Notes: generated by a model from the sequence alone, not told the origin. 64,000 nucleotides of DNA from an uncultured Flavobacteriaceae bacterium (GCA_947501625.1 CANMWN010000003.1:186001-250000); one strand, 5' to 3'; shown: positions 11,038 to 19,903, counted from the stretch's first letter. Program-made: numbers and translations.

Positions 11038-11574
11038 TCAATCAAGATTTTTTAAAATTCGTGAGAGTGTTTCAGGCGTCATTCTTAAATACGAAGCAAT
11101 ATATTTTTGTGGTATTTCTTGAAATACTTGCGGACTACGTTTAAACACGCGTTGAAATCTTTTTTCAGGCGAATAGGTAATTAAGTCTATCTCTCGTTCT
11201 ATTTGTTGATATACAAACCCTTCCAACATTTTCTTCCACAGTTCTTGGTTTTCTTCGCTAGAGTTAATCACTTTATCATAAGTACTTTTAGAAATTACTT
11301 TCAGTTTACATTTCTTGATGGCTTGAATGTAAAAAGACGATGGTGCATCAGTTAAAAATGTGTCTAAGGCAGTGATAATAGAATTTTTATAGCCAAACCG
11401 TATTGTGTGCTCTTCCGTTTCATCATCTATAAATACTCGCAAACTTCCTTCTTCAACCAAGTACAAGTTGTTGTTTTTTTCACCTTGCGAAACCAAATAG
11501 TCATTTCTTTTTAGCGTGATGCTTTCTTGCCAATGAGGTTCTAAAATGGCTAATAGTTGTTCGAGTATATTCAT
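11038..11574 (-). CDS. Crp/Fnr family transcriptional regulator
   Basis: A 178-residue cyclic-nucleotide-binding-fold regulator. The N-terminal beta-roll runs from about residue 10 to 115 (LVSQGEKNNNLYLVEEGSLRVFI). The C-terminal helix-turn-helix is QKYIASYLRMTPETLSRILKNLD. The RxS phosphate-binding cassette of cAMP-responsive Crp is not obvious, which is usual for the small Bacteroidota members of the family. Its ATG shares one base with the stop of the radical SAM gene, so the two are translationally coupled. Ligand and targets are unknown. Confidence 0.88.
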   Translation of the reverse strand: MNILEQLLAILEPHWQESITLKRNDYLVSQGEKNNNLYLVEEGSLRVFIDDETEEHTIRFGYKNSIITALDTFLTDAPSSFYIQAIKKCKLKVISKSTYDKVINSSEENQELWKKMLEGFVYQQIEREIDLITYSPEKRFQRVFKRSPQVFQEIPQKYIASYLRMTPETLSRILKNLD

Positions 11575-12650
11575 TAAAACAAACTTGTTTGTCGGTTATA
11601 GTCATTGGTGAAAAGTGAATAATCGAGTCTTGGTAAACACTTATCGGCAAGGAATTTCTTTCGTGCTAGTCTAAACTGAATCGAAACTTGCTCGGCAATT
11701 TTTCCTTCTCCTCGCATGCGCGTACCAAATCTAGAATCGTTGAGTGATCCTCCATGACAATCTTCAATTTGATGGAGTATTTTATCAGCTCGGTCAGGAT
11801 AGGTTTTCCGCACCCAATCCGTGAAAATTTCTCCTATGGCACCGTTGAGTCGCACAATTGTATATGCCGCAGATAATGCTCCAAGTTCACTCACTGTTTT
11901 TACCATGTCAAATATCTCATGATTGTTAATTGCAGGAATAATAGGCGCCATCATCACATTGACAGGAATACCATTGTCCGACAATATCTTGACGGTTTCC
12001 AATCTTTTTTTGATGGTTGCTGTTCTCGGTTCTAAAATGCTGCGCGTTTCTTCACTCAATGACGTGATAGAAATACTCACATGTACCAAGTTGAGTTTTG
12101 CCATTTTTTTCAACAAGTCTAAATCGCGAAGAATCAAACTGTTTTTGGTAATAAAACTCACAGGATGTTTGTATTTCCACAATACTTCGAGCATTTTTCT
12201 GGTGATGCCTAATTTCTTTTCTATGGGCTGATAACAATCCGTGTTTCCAGAAAACATAATATTGATTGGTTCCCAGTTTTTACTGTTTATTTTGGCTTCT
12301 AGCAATTCTGGAGCGTTGCGCTTGAATAGAATTTTACGCTCAAAATCCAAACCAGCAGAATAGCCCCAATATTCGTGTGTATTTCGTGCATAGCAATAGA
12401 TACAGCCATGTTCACAGCCTTGATACGGATTCATAGAATAGGCCATTCCTATGTCGGTACTCGTAACTTTATTGAGAATAGTTTTAGGAAATATTTCTAG
12501 GTATTGTGTACGATTATTGTTTGGATTGTCACCTTCTTTGGCGCAATAGTTTAAGTAGTCATCTTCTACAGTATGAGCGTTTTGTAGAAAACGATTGTGC
12601 GTATTTACTTGCGCACCACGACCTTTTATGATTGCTTCTTTTTTGATGAT
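11574..12650 (-). CDS. PA0069-family radical SAM protein (SplB-like), no canonical start codon
   Basis: A radical SAM enzyme of the PA0069 family. The iron-sulfur motif is in CEHGCIYCYAR, followed by the family blocks SGNTDCYQPIE, TKNSLILRDLDLL, APIIPAINNHEI and DSRFGTRMRGEG, and it ends SLF. The first in-frame ATG is at 12446, but conserved sequence (KGRGAQVNTHNRF, FPKTILNKVTSTDIGMAYSMNPYQG) continues upstream to about 12650. There two TAA codons precede ATC ATC AAA, so the true start is probably ATC, or the start has been lost. The gene abuts the defence cassette. The substrate of the family is not known. Confidence 0.8.
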   Translation of the reverse strand: MIKKEAIIKGRGAQVNTHNRFLQNAHTVEDDYLNYCAKEGDNPNNNRTQYLEIFPKTILNKVTSTDIGMAYSMNPYQGCEHGCIYCYARNTHEYWGYSAGLDFERKILFKRNAPELLEAKINSKNWEPINIMFSGNTDCYQPIEKKLGITRKMLEVLWKYKHPVSFITKNSLILRDLDLLKKMAKLNLVHVSISITSLSEETRSILEPRTATIKKRLETVKILSDNGIPVNVMMAPIIPAINNHEIFDMVKTVSELGALSAAYTIVRLNGAIGEIFTDWVRKTYPDRADKILHQIEDCHGGSLNDSRFGTRMRGEGKIAEQVSIQFRLARKKFLADKCLPRLDYSLFTNDYNRQTSLF

Positions 12651-12734
12651 TTAAAGTTACTACGGAAAGATGAAAAAACCGAAAATTGTGAATAACTCAC
12701 AACTCATTTTTTAGTATGCTTAAAATCAATTGCT

Positions 12735-12787
12735 TATATTTGAGTGATAAAAAATTGCAAATTCCTCTTTATTATTTAATATTTTTG
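12735..12787 (+). promoter_or_regulatory. Candidate promoters of the methyltransferase cassette
   Basis: Two matches to the Bacteroidota -7 element TAnnTTTG occur: TATATTTG at 12735-12742 and TATTTTTG at 12780-12787. The second has TTG at 12755-12757 as a -33 element, with a 22-base spacer. It would start transcription shortly before the ATG at 12809, which supports that start over the ATG at 12716. Confidence 0.5.
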
Positions 12788-12808
12788 CAAGAAAAGGTTA
12801 TTGTTATT

Positions 12809-14515
12809 ATGAATAAATTAACAGTTGTTGATTTTTTTTGTGGAGCAGGTGGTTTTTCGGAAGGTTTTAGGCAAATGAACTTTGAAATTATCAGAGGTTA
12901 TGATCAATGGAAACCTGCTGTTGAAACTTACAATCATAATTTTGAACTAGATTGTAAGCCAAAAAACATTCTTGATTTTGAAAATTCAATTGAGGAAATC
13001 GAACATATTCCTGATACAGACATTATTCTTGGAAGTCCACCTTGCGTAAGTTTTTCAAGTTCAAATAAATCTGGAAAAGCAGATAAATCTCTTGGAGTTA
13101 AACTTACAGAAACATTTTTAAGAGTTGTTGCAGTAAAAAAGCATAAGCCAAACTCTACACTTAAGGCTTGGTTTATGGAAAATGTTGTAAACTCTAAACG
13201 TTATCTCCAAACCGAATACACGTTTAAAGATTTAGGATTGACCGACTGGGCTAATTCTCACAAGATAAACCCTAACAAAATAGCAATTAATTTATACCAG
13301 AACACAACAATTGTAAACTCTGCTGATTACGGATCAATACAAGCTCGAAAAAGAGTTGTTTCTGGTGAAATTATAAAAAAGAAAAAACTTATAATTCCGA
13401 AAAAAACTCACATAAGTCCAAAAGATAAAGGTAGTTTACCTATTTACAGATCGATAAAAGAAATTAAAGAAAATTTCCCAAATCCTTACGAGCAAAAATC
13501 AACAAAACAGATTAGTGATATAAATTATAATATCTCCATACCCAAAAATGAAATTACTGATCATTTCTATGATACTGGAATATATGAGGTTGAATGGAAA
13601 TTTTCTAAATTTTGGAAACAGAACCACCCTTACATGGGAAGAATGTCATTCCCTGAAAACAATGATAATCCAAGCCGAACAATTACGGCAACGAAAATTG
13701 CGAATTCAAGGGAATCGATTATATATAAATCTGAGATAAGAAGAAAAGGTAATGGAGAGTATAGATTGCCAACAGTAAGAGAAGCAGCTCTTATTATGGG
13801 CTTCCCTATTACTTATCAGTTTTTAGGTAGTGAAAATACAAAATGGAGATTAGTGGGCAATGCAGTATGCTGTCCAGTGAGTAGAGCTTTGGCAAAAACT
13901 GTTATTGGAACGCTAAAATTAGAAAAACCTAAAGAATTAGTTGTAGATACAAAACCAAATCTTGAAGGTGTAAAGAATTTAAACAATTACAAAAGAAAGA
14001 AATTTGATAAGCCGCCTGTTAAGAAAAAAGGAGCAAGATTTAGAAGACACCCAATAAAAGACGGAAATCTTACGGTAACACTTTCTAACTATGATATTAA
14101 TCAAAATAGTGAAACTAAAGAGAAATGGTTTACTTCAATTCAATATGGTACTGGAGAAGGTTTCCCAATTCAATCAGTAAAGGATGGATATTTTTTGGAA
14201 ATAGAAAATCTAATTAAAGAATTCAAAAGCGGTAAGAAATTTTTAAAAATAATCAATAACGGTTTTACTGAAAAAATAGGAACTAAATCTGAACTTCAAG
14301 AAATGTATGAAAAGCAAATTCCAAAGAATAAATTGGCACAACCAACCGATTTAGTTGATCAAATCCCAGAAATTTTAGATAAAGTAAAATGCCCTGACAT
14401 ACTTTTTGAACAAAACGGAACTGTTGTTTTTACAGAAAAGAATAAAGTGCCTTTAAAACAGCTTTTTTCTTTATATGCTATAAACAAAATATCTACAATT
14501 GCTAATCAAAAATAA
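12809..14515 (+). CDS. C5 DNA cytosine methyltransferase (Dcm family), defence cassette gene 1
   Basis: A 568-residue C5 cytosine methyltransferase. Motif I is DFFCGAGGFSEGF (residues 8-20), the catalytic loop GSPPCVSFSSS has its nucleophile at Cys79, and motif VI is FMENV (123-126). Motif VIII is QARKR (178-182), and motifs IX/X lie in ALIMGFP and WRLVGNAVCCPVSRAL. A lysine-rich linker (KRKKFDKPPVKKKGARFRR) then leads to a C-terminal extension of about 150 residues with no recognised domain. The start at 12809 is chosen because an ATG at 12716 lies before the likely promoters and adds no conserved sequence. It is gene 1 of four; the next starts 2 bases after its stop. It presumably protects host DNA. 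Confidence 0.92.
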   Translation: MNKLTVVDFFCGAGGFSEGFRQMNFEIIRGYDQWKPAVETYNHNFELDCKPKNILDFENSIEEIEHIPDTDIILGSPPCVSFSSSNKSGKADKSLGVKLTETFLRVVAVKKHKPNSTLKAWFMENVVNSKRYLQTEYTFKDLGLTDWANSHKINPNKIAINLYQNTTIVNSADYGSIQARKRVVSGEIIKKKKLIIPKKTHISPKDKGSLPIYRSIKEIKENFPNPYEQKSTKQISDINYNISIPKNEITDHFYDTGIYEVEWKFSKFWKQNHPYMGRMSFPENNDNPSRTITATKIANSRESIIYKSEIRRKGNGEYRLPTVREAALIMGFPITYQFLGSENTKWRLVGNAVCCPVSRALAKTVIGTLKLEKPKELVVDTKPNLEGVKNLNNYKRKKFDKPPVKKKGARFRRHPIKDGNLTVTLSNYDINQNSETKEKWFTSIQYGTGEGFPIQSVKDGYFLEIENLIKEFKSGKKFLKIINNGFTEKIGTKSELQEMYEKQIPKNKLAQPTDLVDQIPEILDKVKCPDILFEQNGTVVFTEKNKVPLKQLFSLYAINKISTIANQK

Positions 14516-14517
14516 AT

Positions 14518-15936
14518 ATGAGTAAAGAAGTTAGAATACAACAAATCAAAAGGATAATTACAAATGAAAAACCAGTTGGTCGACTTGATATTCCTTGGAA
14601 AGACAAATTAGAGCCAATGGATGTGTACCAAATACCTTTGGATTATCTTATTTACAATAAATATAATGGAAGAATTCTTAGCAGAACGAAATCATATGAA
14701 AATCAGAATTTAAAAATAGATGCTGAAAGCGATGCTGGTAAAAAATTGATTGAAAATTTGTTGTGGGATTCTAAGGAACAAAAAAATAAAGAAACTCTTG
14801 CCAGCCTTAAAAAAATTGGACAAGAAAAAGTTGGAATAATAACTGAAGACGGGATAATAATAGATGGAAACAGAAGAGCAATGCTTCTGAATAAAATAGA
14901 CCATATAGATTATTTCAAAGCTGTTGTATTACCAGTTGAATATGAAGGAAATCCTTTAGAAATTGAGAAATTCGAAACTAAATATCAATTAGGGGAAGAA
15001 AGAAAATTGGATTACAATCCAATTGAGATTTATTTAAAAGTTCAGAGTTTATATATGCAATTGAGCGGAAAGTCATTTTATTCTCCTGATACGGTAGATA
15101 AAAATGCAATTAAAAAAATCTATGAATGGATTGGCAATTACAAGAATATAAAAAATGTAAATGATATTGAATACACTTTAGCTGTAATGAATTCAATGGA
15201 TGAATACCTAGACTGGTTTGACTACAATGGTATTTATACAACTTTAGACGAAAGAGAGGAGCAATTCAGAGGACTAACTTCATGGCTTATTAATTTTTAT
15301 GGAGAAAATTCTAAAAAGGCTTTTGATGATTATCGTGATGATGATGTAGACGATTTGAAAACACTATGTTATGATCTAATTAGAATTAAGTATAAAAATG
15401 AAAAATTTAGATATGTAGCTCAAGGGCAGAAACAAAATCATTTCTTCGGAAATAAAGAGATTTGGGAGTCATTCCAAAAGGAGCATAGAAAAATAACGAG
15501 TTCATTTGATGAGCCAAAGATAGATGTCAATATTAAAAATTTAGAGGCTCATTTAAATAGCATTGACAGTAAGTATAAAGAAGAAATTGGCAAACAATTA
15601 GATGAAAATGTAGATAATCATTACACTAAACTAAGGAATAAACAATCGCAGGATGAACCTGAAAAGTTGATAAGCAAAGCTTTAGACTCATTTGAATCAA
15701 TAAATAAAAATAACAAAAATTTTAACTCTAAATCAGTTCAAAAACTTGTAGAAGAACTCGGAAATAAAGTTTTTGATTCACTAGAAAAAAAATCACCTTC
15801 AAGAGTTTTATCACATATTATTAATTTAATGGAAGCTATAGACGTTGAACAAATTCCAGAAAATGAAATCGAAGATGTTCAAAACAAAACAAAGAGGATA
15901 CAACAAATTGGCTATCAAATAAATAAAAGTATATAA
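14518..15936 (+). CDS. ParB-like DGNRR-motif protein, defence cassette gene 2
   Basis: A 472-residue protein of uncertain function. Residues ~35-150 resemble a ParB/sulfiredoxin-like N-domain: DVYQIPLDYLIYNKYNGRI, then EDGIIIDGNRRAMLLNKI with DGNRR at 116-120. That is the position of the DGxxR/GERR nucleotide-binding loop in ParB-type proteins. The rest is charged, mostly helical and low in complexity (lysine and asparagine rich), with no recognised domain. It lies 2 bases after the methyltransferase and shares one base with the helicase start, so it is part of the same unit. It could act as a DNA or nucleotide sensor or a specificity factor; that is inference. Confidence 0.65.
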   Translation: MSKEVRIQQIKRIITNEKPVGRLDIPWKDKLEPMDVYQIPLDYLIYNKYNGRILSRTKSYENQNLKIDAESDAGKKLIENLLWDSKEQKNKETLASLKKIGQEKVGIITEDGIIIDGNRRAMLLNKIDHIDYFKAVVLPVEYEGNPLEIEKFETKYQLGEERKLDYNPIEIYLKVQSLYMQLSGKSFYSPDTVDKNAIKKIYEWIGNYKNIKNVNDIEYTLAVMNSMDEYLDWFDYNGIYTTLDEREEQFRGLTSWLINFYGENSKKAFDDYRDDDVDDLKTLCYDLIRIKYKNEKFRYVAQGQKQNHFFGNKEIWESFQKEHRKITSSFDEPKIDVNIKNLEAHLNSIDSKYKEEIGKQLDENVDNHYTKLRNKQSQDEPEKLISKALDSFESINKNNKNFNSKSVQKLVEELGNKVFDSLEKKSPSRVLSHIINLMEAIDVEQIPENEIEDVQNKTKRIQQIGYQINKSI

Positions 15937-17915
15937 TGTCCTTAATAATTGATATTAATAATGAAAATAACTCTTTCGATTTACATAGTTTTGAAGAATC
16001 TTTACTGTTAAACAAAAGGCTTTTAGTTTCTTTTAAAAGACTTGGCTATCAATTGGAAAATAAAACTATACTTATCCCTTTTCGTGATGAAACGCAAATA
16101 AAAACGCTTCAGGAGATAGAAAGATTATTTAAAAAATTTACAATTAATTATTCTATTTCTGAAGGAATAAAGGCTGAATTAGAATCTTACCATAAAGAAG
16201 AAGAAAATTTTAATTTTTTTAGTGAAAACGCTAGAGCAATAAGGAATAATGAATTTGAAGAAAATGACAGATTAGTTCAGCAATTTGATACATTTCAAAA
16301 TGTCCTAAAACAAGAAATGGAAAGAAGACTTTATCCACTCCAATTGCTATCTTCTTTTCATATGGCTTTCGCTCAAAACTCCTGTAATTTTGCTGTTCCA
16401 GGAGCAGGAAAAACATCAATTGTTTATGGGGCTTATGCTTATTTAAAAAGTTTACCAGAAGAAGATTCAAAGCACGTTGATAAACTTTTGGTTATTGGCC
16501 CACTATCTTCGTTTGCTCCTTGGGAAAATGAATTTGAAGAATGTTTTGGAGAAAAACCAAATTCTTTCAGAATGTCTGGAGACCCAAACATTTCTATTGA
16601 AAAGAAATTGGAACACCTTTATTCGCCAAATGCACCTGAATTATCACTAATTTTTCACGGAGGAGTAGATAGGTTTCAAACTGACATTATTGACTTTTTG
16701 AAACGTAACAAAACTATGGTTGTTGTTGATGAAGCTCACAGAATTAAAAACCCTGAAGGAGTTTGGGGAAGAAGTGTTACCGAAATTTCTAAAGAAGCAA
16801 TATCAAGAGTCATACTTACTGGAACACCAGTGCCAAATGGTTATCAAGATATTTTTAATCTATATAAATTTATTTATCCATTCAAATTCAAAGAGATATT
16901 AAAGTTTCATTATCATAATTTAGAAGATATGACTGCTAACAGCTCAATAGATTCTAATCGTGTACAAGAATTAAAAGATAATATTTCTCCATATTTCATA
17001 CGAATAAAGAAAGAAGATTTGAATCTTCCACCAGTAGAAGAAACTTATGTTCAAATTGAAATGGAACCTTATCAAAGAGAAATTTATGACTTTATAGAAT
17101 CTCAATATATCGAATATTTTAAAGAGGATAGTTCAGCAACAGTAAAAGATATATTAAACAAAGCAAAGTTAATTAGACTAAGACAAGCGGCAACCAACCC
17201 TTCACTCCTTTCCAAAACACTAAAGGACTCTTTAGAGAACAATGAATTAACAGGAGAGTTTGATCCTAATACAATTTTCACAACGGATACTGATGAATTT
17301 ATAAATGACTCTGAATTTTTTAATAAAATAACTAATTACTCAAACCTTGAAGTTCCGAGAAAATTTAATACAATCTTAAATACTTTACAAAATGATATTT
17401 TTGCTGTAAATGGAAAAGTTATTATTTGGACTATATTCATTCAAAATGCTCTTGAGCTACAAGAGTATTTAAAGACTAATAATATTGAATCTAAACTCCT
17501 TATAGGTCAAATTCCACAAGAAGAAAGGGAAATAACTATAAAAGTATTTAACGACCCAAACAATAATGATTTTAGTGTAGTTATTGCAAACCCTTTTTCT
17601 GTTGCAGAATCTATCTCACTTCACAAAGGGTGTCATAATGCAATTTACCTTGAAAGAGATTACAATTGTTCTAATTTTTTGCAATCAAAAGATCGAATCC
17701 ATAGGGTTGGATTAGACGATAATCAAATTACAAAATATTATTATTTCGTTTCGGAAAATTCCATTGATGAAGTCATAAATTCAAGACTTCATTTGAAAAT
17801 TCAACGAATGGAAGAAATAATAAATGATGACATTCCATTATTTAGACAAATTGACGATAATGACGAAACTGATATAATTAAAGAATTAATTGCTAACTAT
17901 GCTCAAAGAACTTAG
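15936..17915 (+). CDS. SNF2-family DEAH helicase/translocase, defence cassette gene 3
   Basis: A 659-residue superfamily 2 ATPase. Walker A is PGAGKT (155-160), Walker B is VVVDEAHRIKNP (DEAH at 265-268), motif III is LTGTPVPN (294-301), and motif VI is KDRIHRVG near residue 600. The DEAHRIKN and TGTP spacing is typical of SNF2-like double-stranded DNA translocases. Residues 1-130 are an extra N-terminal region without a known domain. Its start shares one base with the ParB-like gene's stop, and the nuclease gene overlaps its last 17 bases. It probably supplies ATP-driven DNA translocation for the system. Confidence 0.88.
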   Translation: MSLIIDINNENNSFDLHSFEESLLLNKRLLVSFKRLGYQLENKTILIPFRDETQIKTLQEIERLFKKFTINYSISEGIKAELESYHKEEENFNFFSENARAIRNNEFEENDRLVQQFDTFQNVLKQEMERRLYPLQLLSSFHMAFAQNSCNFAVPGAGKTSIVYGAYAYLKSLPEEDSKHVDKLLVIGPLSSFAPWENEFEECFGEKPNSFRMSGDPNISIEKKLEHLYSPNAPELSLIFHGGVDRFQTDIIDFLKRNKTMVVVDEAHRIKNPEGVWGRSVTEISKEAISRVILTGTPVPNGYQDIFNLYKFIYPFKFKEILKFHYHNLEDMTANSSIDSNRVQELKDNISPYFIRIKKEDLNLPPVEETYVQIEMEPYQREIYDFIESQYIEYFKEDSSATVKDILNKAKLIRLRQAATNPSLLSKTLKDSLENNELTGEFDPNTIFTTDTDEFINDSEFFNKITNYSNLEVPRKFNTILNTLQNDIFAVNGKVIIWTIFIQNALELQEYLKTNNIESKLLIGQIPQEEREITIKVFNDPNNNDFSVVIANPFSVAESISLHKGCHNAIYLERDYNCSNFLQSKDRIHRVGLDDNQITKYYYFVSENSIDEVINSRLHLKIQRMEEIINDDIPLFRQIDDNDETDIIKELIANYAQRT

Positions 17916-18873
17916 ACATTATAGCAATTTTGGAACTCCAAATTATTTCTTTGAATTACTTACCACTATAAAAAACAAACAAGAAGTAAGTTATTTAAGA
18001 AGTGATATTGAAAAGTTATTTTATAACAAAATTATTGATGGTAGAAGTGTGTTTGATGGTTGTTTAGAGTTAGCACTAAATATAGATATTCTTCAAACTT
18101 CAAATAATATTGTGACAATAAATGAAGGGATTTCAAATTCTTTAAATAGTGTCAACCAAATGATAGATAAATTTAATGAGTTTCTATTCCTCGCACTAAA
18201 AAATGATGATGAATTTCATAATATCTTTTGCTCTGAACATTTGTCTCACGATATAATTTATAAATCACTTCAAATTAACAATGCGGCATTTGGTTTAAAA
18301 CACTCAAATTTTAAACAATTATTAATTGATTTTAGAGCAATAAAGAACCATCCAACACCAGAGATTAATTATTTTATTATAAATACGAGATATAAAAAAC
18401 TATTTGATAAAACTGTTTTACCTGAAATCAAAAAGCGAAAAATCGGAATTGAAGAATTTCGAAAATCGATGGAGCTTCAACAAATTTATGGAGAAGAAGC
18501 TGAAAGGTTTGTTGTGGATTTTGAAACAAAAAGACTTAATAATAAAAAAGATATTGATTGGGTTGCTGAATACATAGTTAATGAAGGCTATGATGTTGCT
18601 TCCTATGATAATGAAAACGACAATATACCAAATAGATTCATAGAAGTAAAATCTTATGATGGCGATACTCCTTATTTTTTTTGGTCTAGAAACGAATATC
18701 TTACAGCGAAAAGAAAGCAAGAGGAATATTGGATATACCTAGTGAATAGAAAAGAAATGAATAATAAAAACTATACACCAATAATGATACAGAATCCATA
18801 TGAATCAATTTTAAAAGATGACATTTGGAAAAAGCAAGTAGATAAATATAAAATTGAATATATTAAAGTATAA
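17899..18873 (+). CDS. NOV_C/DUF3883 protein with PD-(D/E)xK-like motif, defence cassette gene 4
   Basis: A 324-residue protein. The C-terminal ~130 residues match the NOV_C/DUF3883 pattern: GEEAERFVVDFETKRL, then WVAEYIVNEGYDVASYD, then FIEVKSYDG and FFWSRNEYLTA. D237 with E249-V-K251 fits a PD-(D/E)xK nuclease core. Residues 1-190 are an unrecognised helical domain. An ATG at 17899 is preferred to a TTG at 17890; it overlaps the helicase gene by 17 bases, so translation is coupled. In restriction systems such domains are linked to helicases and methyltransferases, so it is the likely cutting subunit. Nuclease activity is inferred from the motif. Confidence 0.75.
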   Translation: MLKELRHYSNFGTPNYFFELLTTIKNKQEVSYLRSDIEKLFYNKIIDGRSVFDGCLELALNIDILQTSNNIVTINEGISNSLNSVNQMIDKFNEFLFLALKNDDEFHNIFCSEHLSHDIIYKSLQINNAAFGLKHSNFKQLLIDFRAIKNHPTPEINYFIINTRYKKLFDKTVLPEIKKRKIGIEEFRKSMELQQIYGEEAERFVVDFETKRLNNKKDIDWVAEYIVNEGYDVASYDNENDNIPNRFIEVKSYDGDTPYFFWSRNEYLTAKRKQEEYWIYLVNRKEMNNKNYTPIMIQNPYESILKDDIWKKQVDKYKIEYIKV

Positions 18874-18889
18874 ATTTGATTTTATTGAC

Positions 18890-18928
18890 TCACAACTTAT
18901 TTAAATTTAATACGTTATAGTAATAACT
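18890..18928. repeat. 39-bp palindrome-containing repeat, copy A
   Basis: This 39-base unit matches 21574-21612 at 37 of 39 positions. Its core AACTTATTT..TAATACGTT is an imperfect inverted repeat. It begins 17 bases after the last gene of the defence cassette and overlaps the 3' flank of the direct repeat ACTCACAACTYATTT. The rest of the gap to 19057 holds only a 31-codon open frame that I do not call as a gene. Confidence 0.7.
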
Positions 18929-19057
18929 AAATCTGCATAAACAAGTTATGAGAAATAAAAATGCTTAGAATAATTACTTTGTTTTTTTGTAGTTGTTTTA
19001 GTAATCTAGTTAATCAAACCACGCAACAAAACCGCCAACAAACACGTTCAAGGTAAT

Positions 19058-19825
19058 ATGAAACGAATAGTTTATATATTATCTATCTTTTTACTAGTAA
19101 TACATGTACAAGCTCAAAATGATGTTTCTGAGTTTGTGGGTACCTATGGTGATTGGATGCCAAATGGAAAGGCTTTAATCACCGAATTGGAATTAAATGC
19201 CAATGGAACTTTTAAGTTACGAACAGTAGATAATGTGTATCCACAAACCTTTAAAGATTATACCAACGAAGGAAAGTGGATTGTAAAAGATGGAGAAGTT
19301 ATTTTAAATCCAACTTTAAAAAGGCGAGAACCAATTGTAACAATGACCGAAAAACAACTAGGATTGAAAGACTCGATTCTAATTAAGGTCAATCACTATG
19401 TTGAATTATATGAAAATCAACAACTGGTTGAAAAGAAAAAATCGGAATTTGATTTATTAACACTATACTTTAATAAAAAAAGGAAGTACAAGCACCTCAC
19501 CAGAAAATGGTTGAAAGAAGGTAGTTGTGTTTGGGCACCTAGAATAAAGAATCGAGTGAATTTAGATGCAACAAACACCTTTAAAATTGCAAAGAAAGAC
19601 ATTGAAAAAATATGTGTTTATACCTATGGCTTTATAGATTTTATAGAACTAAAAACAGCAAACAAAACTTCTGACTTTTTTGAAATCGATGTTATTGTTC
19701 CTATTGACAAAGAAAGAATGCCGAGGAATAAAAAAGTAATCATCAAAGGAAATCGTGCTTATTTCTACGAAATTAAAGGAAAAGTGAAAAAATCACTGAA
19801 TCATTTATGGAGAAAAGGCGCTTAA
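19058..19825 (+). CDS. Secreted hypothetical protein, lipocalin-like N-terminus
   Basis: A 255-residue protein with a clear signal peptide (ILSIFLLVIHVQAQ). The N-terminal part, FVGTYGDWMPNGKALITELELNANGTF, followed by GKWIVKDGEVIL, resembles the opening strands of small lipocalin-like or copper-resistance NlpE-like barrels, but I cannot assign a family. The C-terminus is strongly basic. It stands alone on the plus strand and no partner is evident. Confidence 0.6.
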   Translation: MKRIVYILSIFLLVIHVQAQNDVSEFVGTYGDWMPNGKALITELELNANGTFKLRTVDNVYPQTFKDYTNEGKWIVKDGEVILNPTLKRREPIVTMTEKQLGLKDSILIKVNHYVELYENQQLVEKKKSEFDLLTLYFNKKRKYKHLTRKWLKEGSCVWAPRIKNRVNLDATNTFKIAKKDIEKICVYTYGFIDFIELKTANKTSDFFEIDVIVPIDKERMPRNKKVIIKGNRAYFYEIKGKVKKSLNHLWRKGA

Positions 19826-19903
19826 CTCTATATAGTTTTATTTCTCTCTAAGCAACATAATTTAATAGTACCATTTTAATTTTTTATTAAAATAATTTTT
19901 ATT

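Noticed and set aside
12716-12808. ATG at 12716 as start of the methyltransferase
   Set aside because: It adds 31 non-conserved residues, lies upstream of both promoter matches, and the family starts a few residues before DFFCGAGG.
17890-17898. TTG start for the NOV_C gene
   Set aside because: An ATG nine bases later gives a normal coupled overlap, and the extra residues are not conserved as far as can be seen.
12695-18902. Naming the cassette as DISARM
   Set aside because: The methyltransferase and SNF2 helicase fit, but the DUF1998 proteins DrmA/DrmB and the PLD protein DrmC are absent, and the ParB-like and NOV_C proteins are not DISARM parts.
18961-19056. 31-codon frame before the gene at 19058
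   Set aside because: Too short, low complexity near its end, no homology that I recognise, and it lies next to a repeat; probably chance.
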